Positions 52,179 to 61,309 of a DNA stretch of 64,000 nucleotides are shown one piece after another. Under the pieces are notes generated by a model. The model searched no databases and was not told the origin of the DNA. It saw only the letters and a list, made by a program, of their open reading frames with translations. This DNA is from Nostoc sp. KVJ3 (GTDB lineage Bacteria > Cyanobacteriota > Cyanobacteriia > Cyanobacteriales > Nostocaceae), in NCBI RefSeq assembly GCF_026127265.1, contig NZ_WWFG01000001.1, forward strand, positions 3,833,501 to 3,897,500, given 5' to 3'. How positions within the stretch are numbered: the first letter of the stretch is position 1; each line of letters begins with the position of its first letter. Position numbers and translations under genes: made by a program.

Positions 52179-53150
52179 TTAAGCTAAACAAGCGAGAAAA
52201 TCTTCCTTGAGTTGGGCTGCATCAAGGTTGCGACCGATGAAGACTAATTCGTTTTTGGGGGTTTCGTTTGGTTTCCAGGGGCGATCGGGTTTGCCATCAA
52301 AGATCATGTGTACCCCTTGAAATACAAATCGATTCTCTTCTCCAGCAATATTTAAAATGCCTTTCATCCGAAAGATATCTGGGCCTTGGGTACGCAGCAA
52401 CTCCGAAAGCCAAGTGTTTAATTTTTCTCCATCGACTGCACCCGCTTCCACTAAAGCTACAGAAAAGACGGTTTCATCGTGTACGTGGGCATCTTCGCCT
52501 AAGAAATCTGGATCAATTTCTAATGCACGATCCAAATCAAAGGCTTTTACACCTAATAAAGCATCCATCCCTAGTTCAGAATTTTGGGTGCGGTAAATTT
52601 TTGCGATCGCATTCATCGCCCGAATCCGTTTTTCTAATTCATCTAACTCTTCTGGCGCTACCAAGTCTGTTTTATTAAGTAAAATTACATCGGCAAAAGC
52701 AATCTGTTCTTGGGCTTCGTCTGCATCCCAGTGCTGCCAAATATGTTTGGCATCTACCACTGTCACCACCGCATCTAGGGACAATTGGCTTTGCAAATCT
52801 TCATCCACAAAAAATGTCTGAATTACTGGTGCTGGATCGGCTAATCCCGTTGTTTCAATTACTAAATGGTCAAATTTATCACGCCGCTTCATCAAATTAC
52901 CAATGATGCGAATTAAATCGCCACGCACTGTACAACAGATACAGCCATTATTCATTTCAAATATTTCTTCATCTGCATCGATAATCAATTGATTATCAAT
53001 ACCCACTTCCCCAAATTCATTAACAATCACAGCAACTTTTTTGCCGTGTTCGTAGGTGAGGATGTGATTGAGTAGAGTCGTTTTACCTGCTCCCAAGTAG
53101 CCTGTAAGAACAGTAACGGGAACTGAATTGTTGATTACGTCAGCCACCAT
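52179..53150 (-). CDS. CobW/YjiA-family GTPase, metal chaperone-like
   Basis: 323 residues. P-loop GYLGAGKTTLLNHIL, Walker B-like ETTGLADPAPV, and base-recognition LLNKTDLV. The metal-binding CxCC motif is present in NNGCICCTVRGDL. The C-terminal CobW_C domain includes FRMKGILNIAGEENRFVFQG. COG0523 proteins of this type deliver zinc, cobalt or nickel to target enzymes at the cost of GTP. A zinc role is most likely, by analogy to cyanobacterial members, but no Zur box was identified upstream. Start is ATG 53150. Confidence 0.92.
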   Translation of the reverse strand: MVADVINNSVPVTVLTGYLGAGKTTLLNHILTYEHGKKVAVIVNEFGEVGIDNQLIIDADEEIFEMNNGCICCTVRGDLIRIIGNLMKRRDKFDHLVIETTGLADPAPVIQTFFVDEDLQSQLSLDAVVTVVDAKHIWQHWDADEAQEQIAFADVILLNKTDLVAPEELDELEKRIRAMNAIAKIYRTQNSELGMDALLGVKAFDLDRALEIDPDFLGEDAHVHDETVFSVALVEAGAVDGEKLNTWLSELLRTQGPDIFRMKGILNIAGEENRFVFQGVHMIFDGKPDRPWKPNETPKNELVFIGRNLDAAQLKEDFLACLA

Positions 53151-53231
53151 ACTCTAAATTCCCCTTGTCTCACCTTGTGGATAATCATTATCGCCTATGA
53201 TAAATCTTTTTATTGAAAGCGGCAGAAAACG

Positions 53232-53264
53232 AGATCCCCGACTTCTTTAAGAAGTCGGGGATCT
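53232..53264 (-). terminator. Strong hairpin after the hydrolase-like gene
   Basis: AGATCCCCGACTTC (53232-53245) and GAAGTCGGGGATCT (53251-53264) form a perfect 14-bp stem with a 5-nt loop. Read on the minus strand it is followed by CGTTTTC. It is about 95 bp past the stop of the gene at 53359. The same hairpin is a common repeat in Nostoc genomes. Confidence 0.6.
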
Positions 53265-53358
53265 GAATCATCGCTAACCACTCAGCCTAAAAGCCAAGTA
53301 GCTTCCACACGTCCCGCGATTTTCTTGTGAAAAATTATTTTGCGTCTTGATAGATATT

Positions 53359-54264
53359 TTATGAAAATAACAGAAAATCTTGAACTGCTTCTAAAACCAC
53401 TTCTGGGTATTCTTCATGCAGTCCCAAAGAACCAGGAATAACAACGCTTTTCATTCCTGGTAAGGCGACTAAAGCGTTCATTTCTTCTCGTGATTTGGGA
53501 GGGCTGGATTCCCCAATTACTACCATGAGCGGTACGGTTAAAGACTGCACAAGTTCCAGAAAATCTGACTGTTCGCGTACAGCATCAAGATTACCAGTTA
53601 CAAAGGCAGCAGATGCAAATCGCGCTCCTGGTTGTTGAGTCGTGTGCCACTTCTTCTCGATGAAACTGGGTGTAATTTTAGCCGCGTCAGTAAAGACATG
53701 ACGACGGTACATAAAACTTAAGAAAGATTGCGTAGTATTGAGTTTGTAGAGAGCTTGACCCAGTATAGGCGATCGCACCAATTCTCGCACAATGCCAGCT
53801 ATTTGCTGACTTGCCCCCATTGTTGGTAAAGGGCCACGCCAAGTAGGAGCTAATAATAAAATCTTTGAGAAAGCAGTCTGCTTGACAGCTAATTGTAAAA
53901 CGTAACTAGCAGCATGGCCAGCCGCAACTACAGTGATGGGAGTATTAAAAATAGCTTTGACAAAATCTTCCAGAAAGTGCTGATATATTTCTGGTCGGTA
54001 ATTCAAACTAGGGCGAGAAGATTCACCAAATCCAGGCCAGTCTAAGGCTACAACTTGAAAATTGGGAGCTAGTAACTTGGCAAGTTCGCCTACTTCTGAA
54101 CGTGTCGAAACACTGCTGAAAGATGGTAGTAGCAATAGCGGTGAACCTTTACCCAGGGTTTCATAAACAACGCGCAATTGCTGATTTTCCCAATTCCAGA
54201 GATATTCTTGAACCACTCCACCAAAGCCAACAGGAGCAGAGGTAGATAATACATTTGTTGACAT
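53359..54264 (-). CDS. Alpha/beta-hydrolase-fold protein with unusual nucleophile site
   Basis: About 301 residues from ATG 54264 (MSTNVLSTSAPVGFGGVVQE); the frame can extend to a TTG 12 codons earlier. Fold markers: LGKGSPLLLLPSFSSVSTRS (oxyanion loop region) and VVALDWPGFGESSRP. The nucleophile elbow should read GxSxG, but here is GHAAS in VVAAGHAASYVLQLA, so the catalytic Ser seems replaced by Ala. A His near the end (GLHEEYPEVV) is kept. It may be a non-enzymatic binding protein or use other residues. Orthologues with the same change are known to me from related cyanobacteria, so sequence error is less likely. Confidence 0.75.
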   Translation of the reverse strand: MSTNVLSTSAPVGFGGVVQEYLWNWENQQLRVVYETLGKGSPLLLLPSFSSVSTRSEVGELAKLLAPNFQVVALDWPGFGESSRPSLNYRPEIYQHFLEDFVKAIFNTPITVVAAGHAASYVLQLAVKQTAFSKILLLAPTWRGPLPTMGASQQIAGIVRELVRSPILGQALYKLNTTQSFLSFMYRRHVFTDAAKITPSFIEKKWHTTQQPGARFASAAFVTGNLDAVREQSDFLELVQSLTVPLMVVIGESSPPKSREEMNALVALPGMKSVVIPGSLGLHEEYPEVVLEAVQDFLLFS

Positions 54265-54299
54265 AAAATTAAATATTGTCACTTGTAATTTGTTTATCA

Positions 54300-54505
54300 A
54301 GAAAGGCAGAGGGCAGGAGGCAGAAGGCAGAAGGGAATACTGCCTCCTCCCTCTGCCTGTGACCGAACCGAACTTGGGTATAAAACCCCACCGTCTATAC
54401 GGTGCTTACAATTGGTTGGGGTCTGAATCCCCAACGAAAAAGTTCCTTCTGCCCTCTGCCCTCAGCATAGATGCCTTCTTCAATCACCAATGCCCCATGC
54501 CCCAT
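54300..54505. repeat. Dense repeat patch between hydrolase-like gene and sufE
   Basis: GGCAGAGGGCAGGAGGCAGA faces CTGCCTCCTCCCTCTGCC; then come CACCGTCTATACGGTG and GGTTGGGGTCTGAATCCCCAAC hairpins and a CCCCATGCCCCATGCCCAA repeat. These are common genomic repeats; nothing coding is seen. Confidence 0.6.
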
Positions 54506-54511
54506 GCCCAA

Positions 54512-54952
54512 TTAGTTAGGCAAATCTAACTTACATTCCAACGCTTTTTTTTGCATGGTTTTAAAAATGTTGTAAAACCCATTAGCACGGGAAGGTGTCA
54601 GGCTAACGTTTAAACCTGTTTCTTGAATAAAATCTGGGGTAAGTTGGACAATCTCAGTTGGCGTTAATCCCTGCAATCCTTCAACTAGAAGCCCTACTAA
54701 ACCTTTGGTTAACTGGGAATCAGACTCACCCTGAAACACAACTTTACCATCATCCAAGGCTGCGGTGATATAAACTTGAGACACGCAACCAGGAACTTTA
54801 TTTTCGGGTAATTTATCAGCTTCTGGGAACTCATTGAGCTTCTGAGCATACCAGATTAGCTGTTCGTAGCGCCGCTTCGGTTCGGAAGCGCGTTGAAAGC
54901 GCTGGACAATTTTAGCAAGCGCAGGTGGCAAAGAATCTAGAGTTGAGGACAT
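54512..54952 (-). CDS. sufE: SufE cysteine desulfurase activator
   Basis: 146 residues, full-length. The sulfur-accepting Cys is in NKVPGCVSQVYI, and family blocks KRRYEQLIWYAQKL, GLVGLLVEGLQGLTPTEIVQ and SRANGFYNIFKTMQKKA are present. SufE takes persulfide sulfur from SufS and passes it to the SufBCD scaffold for Fe-S cluster assembly. It lacks the BolA extension seen in some plant forms. It is not next to other suf genes here. Confidence 0.95.
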   Translation of the reverse strand: MSSTLDSLPPALAKIVQRFQRASEPKRRYEQLIWYAQKLNEFPEADKLPENKVPGCVSQVYITAALDDGKVVFQGESDSQLTKGLVGLLVEGLQGLTPTEIVQLTPDFIQETGLNVSLTPSRANGFYNIFKTMQKKALECKLDLPN

Positions 54953-55246
54953 AACAGAAGCTGCAAATGATCGGTCTTACCTTGAGTGTAAATTAAAATT
55001 ATCTAGCTCAACCTATGCATCGCATTCGTCCTAAGTCAAGTTTTTTAATGTGCCTAATCACAAAAACTTAATTTTTTTATCAGCAGCCTTAATACCAACT
55101 TCATACAAGTTACTTTTGTATCAGTATACACCTACAAAAATAGCTGCAAGTAGCTTTTAACTAAGCAGCTAGGTGATAGCAAACAATTAAAAATTAAAAA
55201 TCAAAAAAATTCTGACTTTTAATTTTTAATTTCTCTCCCTGACGGA

Positions 55247-55753
55247 CTAATTCGTAGTTTGTGCAGCTAGCATCTGCTTCAGCTTTTCTAATTCCGAAGC
55301 CCAACGAGGATCTGGACGAATAGCGTCTGAATCGGTAGTTGTGGTGCTGCTTTCACGAGAACCACCGCCACCACCGCCACGACGAGGCTTCTTAGAGCTT
55401 TTCTCCCGACGGCTACCTTCTCTGTTGGGGCTAGGAATAGGGGTACTACTAGCCGCAAGACTAACTGGTTTAGGAGCTTGTTCGTCGCCCTCTTCACCCT
55501 TTGTCCGGGGTAATGCCTTCTCTAGTTTAATGGCAGTGTCTTTAAACATCTGACCATTATACTTTTCAATGATTTCGTCAGCTTGTTCGTCATTGTTGAC
55601 GGTAAGAAAACCGAAACCACGGCATTTGCCAGTTTTGCGGTCTTTAATTAATTTAGTCGTTACAGCTTCACCTTCTGCTGCAAAAACTGCTTGCAGATCT
55701 TGACGATCTATTTCTTCTTTAGGCAAATTACCTATATATAGGCGAACGGACAT
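55247..55753 (-). CDS. RRM-type RNA-binding protein with Gly-rich tail
   Basis: 168 residues. One RNA-recognition motif with RNP2 LYIGNL (residues 5-10) and RNP1 KCRGFGFLTV (about 43-52). The C-terminal 85 residues are low in complexity, with PRRGGGGGGSRESSTTTTDS and a final helix WASELEKLKQMLAAQ. Cyanobacterial Rbp proteins are often cold-induced and affect mRNA stability and localisation. This one is longer than the usual 90-100 residues. A long AT-rich leader precedes it. Start is ATG 55753 with a good GGAGG upstream (AGAGGTATAG region is weaker). Confidence 0.9.
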   Translation of the reverse strand: MSVRLYIGNLPKEEIDRQDLQAVFAAEGEAVTTKLIKDRKTGKCRGFGFLTVNNDEQADEIIEKYNGQMFKDTAIKLEKALPRTKGEEGDEQAPKPVSLAASSTPIPSPNREGSRREKSSKKPRRGGGGGGSRESSTTTTDSDAIRPDPRWASELEKLKQMLAAQTTN

Positions 55754-56154
55754 GAACTATACCTCCAGAGTTAAATGAACATGGCAAGGCAAGAAAACAA
55801 TCACTTGGCTTTGGCTTTTAAATAGATGCTATTGACCAAGACTGCCATCAACCATTTTTTTGCTCGAAACTGTCAACCTATACAATACAGTTTTTCGTCG
55901 GGATCAAGCTTGTTTAATCCAAAGGCTCACACTATGGTGAGCTAATAACACCTTAATTCTAAGAATTGTAAATTTAATAGCCTATTGCCTGCTAAAGTAC
56001 ACGCTTTCTTCCATGCCTTTTTCGCAGAATCAAATACCATTCCTTACATTACCACGGTATTTTCTACGTAGCTAGTTTAGCGCATACATTTCCGAGGTTA
56101 GTATTACTGCATCGTAACATAAAATACATCTTTTTATTCAAGAGAGCATTTTTT
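55754..56154. other. Non-coding gap: leader and promoter region of the RRM gene
   Basis: No gene is seen. It includes a GCTCAC..GTGAGC hairpin at about 55925-55942 and AT-rich sequence. A long 5' leader is typical of cold-regulated RNA-binding protein genes in cyanobacteria. Confidence 0.45.
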
Positions 56155-56181
56155 GAAACAAAAACCAGCCGGTGGCTGGTT
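56155..56181 (-). terminator. Intrinsic terminator after the M48-like gene
   Basis: On the minus strand AACCAGCC-ACC-GGCTGGTT (56163-56181) is followed directly by TTTGTTTC. It lies about 177 bp past the stop codon at 56358. Confidence 0.75.
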
Positions 56182-56357
56182 GATTTCCTGCTGTGTTGGG
56201 AGGATAAAAAGGTCTGGAGGGGGGAAAAGCACCCAAATTCATAACTAAGCTGTAGTGCTGAGTTATGTAGGCTGCTATTGTTTGTGTAAATAAATGTAAC
56301 ACTTTGAAAGAAAACCTGCAACTTTTGTTTACATTCCGATTGCCCAATGCCCAATAA

Positions 56358-58649
56358 TTAACCAGTAAGAAAAACGTATGCGCCCCAAGCCTGTGCTGCA
56401 ACTGCCAAAAAAATAGACCAAATAGGATGAGGGCTATGAATGGTCTTACCACTTTGAGTTTCCAGAGTTTGGATATCGATCCAAGGTGTTGCTCCTCGCC
56501 GGAACCAACCTGTGACGATAATTTGCCGACCGATCAAATCTTGGTGATTAACTGATTGTCCTAACCAAGAAATGTGGTGTAATTTTACTAAACCCGCGCT
56601 GGATTGGAGGATTAAATCTTGCGCTAGGGAGTTGCTAGTGCCTTGACGACCTAATAGTTTGCCCACCAGACGTACGCTGACGCTATCAATGGGTAAGGCA
56701 GAAGGGTCAGCTAACAGGTTGGGTAGGTAGTCGTCAGTTTGCACGGTGGCGGGTTTAATATCGGGGAAGAAAGAATTAATCCGCATCACTGTACCGATGC
56801 TAAAGCCAATTAGAAGGCAGCCTGTAATGAAAGACCAATCTTCATATATCCACTTTAGATTTAAAAACTTGAGTACGAATGCTAGTTGCCAGGTTAGCCA
56901 GACAAAAGCTGCAAACAAAACCCCTAGAGGAATTCCTAACCAGGGAGCGATTTGTAACAGAAAAGACTGACGCTTAACTTTTGATGGTTCATTAGCAAAA
57001 TGTAGTTCGGTGTCTAAATGCCAGTGACGGGCTATTTGACAGAGGCGTTCGATGCGATCGCCCATCAAGGGATGACTATTATTAATCGTAAACCACCATC
57101 GATAGGGATTGGCAGTATCCCACTTCAAAAATGATTCAAAAGATAAATTGCTGGCAATAGTGCCCAAAGCAAGGCTTTGTTGATGGCTGACTGGTGTCAA
57201 GAGATTTAAGCTTTCTAGTTGCCAACTGGTTTCTTCCTCTTTTTGGATATCAGCTGCAATGCCAATAGCAATTTTGAGTAAAGCGCGAATCAGGGCATTG
57301 GGATTACCAGTAATTTCAGATGCGACGCGATCGCTATAATAAAGTCGCAACCGGGACAACCACAATGCAGTGCCAGTCAGCAAACACCAAATTCCATAAA
57401 CGAGACTCGCGAGAATTGTCACTGGCGATCGCCAAATTTTTCCTGATATTTTGTCTGCCAACCCCGACACTTGCTGATATAGCTGATAAATTGGTAGTGT
57501 CAGCAGCAGCAACAAAGACATTACAGCAAAATCCCAGTGAGCAATATGCCCTAGCTGCGTGGCGTAAATAGTGGCAATTTCATCATCTGCCAGTTGCTCT
57601 AATAGCCCTTGACTCACAACAATTCTGGCATTACGTGGTAAGCTACCGTATGTCAGGATAATTGGTGCAGCCATTGGTAAAATCCGCAGTTTGGGTAGCG
57701 GCCAATGACGCTGTTGGCAACAACGTTGTAGCACCCGCACAGCTTCGCGGCTATGGGCATTCAACACATCTTTAGAAAATTCTCGCTGACCATACAAGTT
57801 AGCCAGTAGCAGATCCAGCAACCAAGGTGATAGTGCGATTAAAATCACCAATACGATTAATAACAATCTAGTAGGGTCGCCGTATAAAAGCTGCAACGGC
57901 TCTAAATAAGGCAGTTTAACTAGCGTCTGGTTGATTAACCCCATTGCCAACTTGAGCATTTCTCGGATCACCAAAAACAGGGCGACGAACGTTCCTGCTG
58001 TCAGCAGCCGTAACGGAATTAATTTTGGTTTACGTAGAGGTTGCCATGCTCTGGCGCGTTGTGCTTGCCGCCAATAAATAACACCAAATAACTTAGCTTG
58101 GGTGCGGGTTACAGAACCCATGAAGCCATTTAGGGGTGTAGCAGGTGGTGGTAGTGGTGTCGCCACTGTAGCTTTGAGTTTAGCTAGTGGCACCATTGCC
58201 GGGGGGTCATTGCTTTTGCTTTCTATTACTTCATCTTCTGGCTTTTCCTCTAATGTATGAGTTACCGAAGGGGTAACTGGGGGAGAATCTGGAGTTGAAC
58301 CTGGGGGAGAATCTGGGGTTGAATTCTCAAAAGCAACAGATCCAGTTTCGACATTTTTTGATTCGCGATCGAGTTTCTTACGTTTTGTTAGGTGTTCGAG
58401 AGCGCGTGTTGCCCACTCTTGAACTTGGGGATTGTTACTCTCAATGAGATTTTGGGAAATAGCGATCGCTTTGGGAACTTCGCCAGTGCGAGCATAAGCC
58501 ATCACTAAACCAACCTGGGCTTGTAAGCTAGCAGTACCATTGCTTTGGCTACTAGCAATAGGTTCTAGTTGGGCGATCGCTGTTTGGTAATTTCCCTGCT
58601 TGAGGGCAACTAAACCAGCCTCCAAAGACGATTTGGCATGTGAAGGCAT
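56358..58649 (-). CDS. TPR and M48-like membrane protein with degenerate active site
   Basis: About 763 residues from ATG 58649 (MPSHAKSSLEAGLVALKQGN), where family sequence begins; the frame extends 16 codons further. It has an N-terminal TPR-like region, a Pro/Ser/Thr-rich linker (about 110-175), several membrane helices, then an M48 peptidase-like domain. The zinc motif HExxH is replaced by TQLGH in YATQLGHIAHWD, and the downstream Glu ligand region reads RLYYSDRVASEITG rather than the usual E-x-x-AD. Two of the zinc ligands and the catalytic Glu are therefore missing, so it is probably a pseudoprotease. A C-terminal domain of about 200 residues follows two further helices. Confidence 0.82.
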   Translation of the reverse strand: MPSHAKSSLEAGLVALKQGNYQTAIAQLEPIASSQSNGTASLQAQVGLVMAYARTGEVPKAIAISQNLIESNNPQVQEWATRALEHLTKRKKLDRESKNVETGSVAFENSTPDSPPGSTPDSPPVTPSVTHTLEEKPEDEVIESKSNDPPAMVPLAKLKATVATPLPPPATPLNGFMGSVTRTQAKLFGVIYWRQAQRARAWQPLRKPKLIPLRLLTAGTFVALFLVIREMLKLAMGLINQTLVKLPYLEPLQLLYGDPTRLLLIVLVILIALSPWLLDLLLANLYGQREFSKDVLNAHSREAVRVLQRCCQQRHWPLPKLRILPMAAPIILTYGSLPRNARIVVSQGLLEQLADDEIATIYATQLGHIAHWDFAVMSLLLLLTLPIYQLYQQVSGLADKISGKIWRSPVTILASLVYGIWCLLTGTALWLSRLRLYYSDRVASEITGNPNALIRALLKIAIGIAADIQKEEETSWQLESLNLLTPVSHQQSLALGTIASNLSFESFLKWDTANPYRWWFTINNSHPLMGDRIERLCQIARHWHLDTELHFANEPSKVKRQSFLLQIAPWLGIPLGVLFAAFVWLTWQLAFVLKFLNLKWIYEDWSFITGCLLIGFSIGTVMRINSFFPDIKPATVQTDDYLPNLLADPSALPIDSVSVRLVGKLLGRQGTSNSLAQDLILQSSAGLVKLHHISWLGQSVNHQDLIGRQIIVTGWFRRGATPWIDIQTLETQSGKTIHSPHPIWSIFLAVAAQAWGAYVFLTG

Positions 58650-58757
58650 ACAAATTCTGGCACTCCAATCTCTTCTAAGTGATCCACGTTTGTGCAAAAG
58701 CGCGAACCTCGGATGCCGTGGAACTCAACCGCGCCCAAGTTTTGCTTGTCAAGTGAA

Positions 58758-60386
58758 TTATTCCTCCACTGGTTGTTGACTAGAAAAAACTGGAGCGATC
58801 GCGCTTAATTTTAACTCTGGATGGTCGCCCAGTAGCTGTTGACAATTCCATTCATTGCGGAATAGCAATACGGGTCGTCCCATGCTGTCTTTAACTGTAG
58901 TGGTATTGAATATTCGTCCCACCTTTTCTAATGCTTCCCAACCACCTTCAACCCAACGGGCGACACTGTAGGGCAATACATCTAATATGGTTTCTACACC
59001 ATACTCATTTTGTAAGCGAAACTGCACTACTTCAAATTGCAACTGACCCACCGCCGCCAAAATTGGATCGCGCTTGGCTTCATCAGTTGAATACATAATT
59101 TGCACAGCCCCTTCTTCGCGCAATTCCGCAACGCCTTTTTGGAATTGTTTAGACTTCGAGGGGTTGGGATTCCTCAGAGATGCAAACAGTTCTGGCGAAA
59201 AATACGGAATTCCTTCATATTCGAGCTTTTGTCCCGTGTAAATTGTATCCCCGATCGCAAAAACACCGGGATTATTTAAACCGATCACATCGCCAGGATA
59301 AGCCACATCAATGGATTCCCGCTCTTGAGCAAAGAGTTTTTGCGGGCGAGATAGACGGATGAGTTTACCAATGCGAGCGTGATTCACCATCATATCTTTT
59401 TCAAACTTACCAGTACAGACCCGGATAAATGCAACGCGATCGCGGTGTTTCGGATCCATATTCGCTTGCAGTTTGAAGACAAATCCCGAAAACTCTGGGT
59501 ATGTAGGGGCAACTTCGCCAACACTGCTGATATGGGAACCGGGTTTCAGGGCATAGTCGAGGAAATACTTGAGGAATAACTCTACCCCAAAGTTAGTCAT
59601 GGCGCTCCCAAAGAACACGGGTGTCATTTTGCCTTCGTGTATCAACTGTAAATCTAACTCTGGCCCAACCCCTTCTAGGAGTTCTAGATCGTTTTTCAGT
59701 TGGTAATATAAGCTTTGTTCTAGCTGATCTTCTATTTTCGGATCGCCTAATTCCACTATGGTATCGCGGGCTTCTCGACTGCCGTGGGCGCTGCGTTCAA
59801 ACAGGTGAATTTGTTGCTTATGTCGGTCAAAAACACCTTTAAAGCGATCGCCCATCCCAATGGGCCAGTTGACTGCATAAGTTTGCAATCCCAATTCTTG
59901 CTCAATTTCATCCAACAGTTCCAGAGGTTCCCTACCGGGGCGATCGAGCTTGTTGATAAATGTAAAAATCGGGATACCCCGCAACTTACACACTTCAAAC
60001 AATTTACGGGTTTGGGGTTCCAAACCTTTTGCCGCATCAATTAACATTACTGCATTATCGGCGGCAGCGAGGGTACGATAAGTATCTTCACTGAAATCTT
60101 GGTGTCCAGGAGTGTCTAATAAATTTATTTGACAGTTCTGGTATTCAAATTGCAACACCGTAGAGGTAATAGAAATACCCCGTTGTTGCTCCATCGCCAT
60201 CCAGTCAGAGGTAGCCTTACGCTGTGCCCGTCGCGCCTTAACCGCCCCAGCTTCGTGAATCGCACCTCCGTAGAGCAGTAGCTTTTCTGTTAGTGTCGTT
60301 TTACCCGCATCGGGGTGAGATATAATCGCAAAGTTGCGGCGAAGTTCAACTGCTTGAATAAGTTCAGACTGAAGTTCAGTAGACAT
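58758..60386 (-). CDS. prfC: Peptide chain release factor 3
   Basis: 542 residues, translational GTPase. G1 is ISHPDAGKTTLTEKL, G2 region RGISITSTV, G3 DTPGHQDF, G4 FINKLDRPG. The specific RF-3 blocks KARRAQRKATSDWMAMEQQR and the domain-III FSPELFASLRNPNPSKSKQF are clear. RF-3 removes RF-1 or RF-2 from the ribosome after termination using GTP. Start is ATG 60386. It is divergent from the small membrane protein gene at 60511. Confidence 0.97.
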   Translation of the reverse strand: MSTELQSELIQAVELRRNFAIISHPDAGKTTLTEKLLLYGGAIHEAGAVKARRAQRKATSDWMAMEQQRGISITSTVLQFEYQNCQINLLDTPGHQDFSEDTYRTLAAADNAVMLIDAAKGLEPQTRKLFEVCKLRGIPIFTFINKLDRPGREPLELLDEIEQELGLQTYAVNWPIGMGDRFKGVFDRHKQQIHLFERSAHGSREARDTIVELGDPKIEDQLEQSLYYQLKNDLELLEGVGPELDLQLIHEGKMTPVFFGSAMTNFGVELFLKYFLDYALKPGSHISSVGEVAPTYPEFSGFVFKLQANMDPKHRDRVAFIRVCTGKFEKDMMVNHARIGKLIRLSRPQKLFAQERESIDVAYPGDVIGLNNPGVFAIGDTIYTGQKLEYEGIPYFSPELFASLRNPNPSKSKQFQKGVAELREEGAVQIMYSTDEAKRDPILAAVGQLQFEVVQFRLQNEYGVETILDVLPYSVARWVEGGWEALEKVGRIFNTTTVKDSMGRPVLLFRNEWNCQQLLGDHPELKLSAIAPVFSSQQPVEE

Positions 60387-60510
60387 AATTGTATTTGTTT
60401 GTTAGCTAGCTTAATTTTTTTTGACTCTGGCAAGTCTTTTAATCTTAAGACAACGATGCTCGTGATAGGGTCGTAGTACAACCAACAATCTGACTAAATA
60501 GGAGAAAGCA

Positions 60511-60870
60511 ATGTACGACACAGACAAGCGAAAGCTTCTATCAGCCTTGTCGCATGGAGCGATTTTTTTCAGCACAACAGTGGTATCTGTAGGTATACCG
60601 ATCGCCATACTGCTTGTATCTGACGATCCTGTTGTTAAAGAAAACGCTAAAGAATCTATCAATTTCCACTTTAATGTCTGGCTTTATGGAGGGATTTTAG
60701 GAGCGCTGTTTTTCCTATTCGGCTGGTTAGTCTTACCTCTATTATTATTAGGGCCATTAGCTGGTCTGGGATATCTATTGCATTGGGGATTAACAATTTG
60801 GGCGCTCATCGGCGTTTTCAGCAATCCTGATCTACCCTTCCGTTATCCCTATATTTTCCGAGTTTTTTAA
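60511..60870 (+). CDS. DUF4870-family small membrane protein
   Basis: 119 residues. The N-terminal KRKLLSALSHGAIFFSTTVV and the ENAKESINFHFNVWLY block are typical of DUF4870/Tic20-like proteins. There are about three membrane helices (15-40, 65-85 and 88-108). Function is unknown; such proteins are small inner-membrane proteins found widely. Start ATG 60511 has AGGAG 6 bases upstream. Confidence 0.85.
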   Translation: MYDTDKRKLLSALSHGAIFFSTTVVSVGIPIAILLVSDDPVVKENAKESINFHFNVWLYGGILGALFFLFGWLVLPLLLLGPLAGLGYLLHWGLTIWALIGVFSNPDLPFRYPYIFRVF

Positions 60871-61309
60871 CACAAATTATTATTGGGCATTGGGAATTGT
60901 CAGTTATTTTTTATTAAGCTCTTATGCTTTGAGTTTGCATACACCCAATCGCCAGAATTTTGCCAAAAGAGGCTATTACAATTCTGAATTTTGAACTAAT
61001 TTTGCGGGTTTTAAGTACCCCAAACTAACAAGTGGTAAGTTTTGTAGCGGGGTCTAAAACCTCGTTGCAAAACTTAATTACGTTAGCGTCTCGTAGAGAG
61101 CGTCATTGCGAATTACGAATTATTTTTCCAGTCCGTCGGATAGGTGCAACCAAGCTGTAGAATACAAAATTGCCCTACAACTTGATTAAGAGTAGGGCAA
61201 AGGACAGTTAAGCACTGTTTGTAGTCTGTCTGACGGCAGGAAAATTTTAACCTGATTTTGTGACGCTTTGTTTTGTGTCCATCTGCGTTGTTTTTCTTCA
61301 TAAAATTTT
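60871..61309. other. Non-coding gap upstream of hemB
   Basis: No gene is seen. It contains a TAGCGTCTCGTAGAGAGCG..AATTACGAATTA-type genomic repeat (about 61083-61125; a relative is at 555-600) and a perfect TTGCCCTAC..GTAGGGCAA inverted repeat (61170-61178 and 61192-61200), which may be a terminator for transcription in from the left or part of a hemB leader. Confidence 0.5.

Noticed and set aside
52268..52678. 136-codon frame opposite the CobW GTPase gene
   Set aside because: Lies wholly inside a strongly conserved gene on the other strand; no motif.
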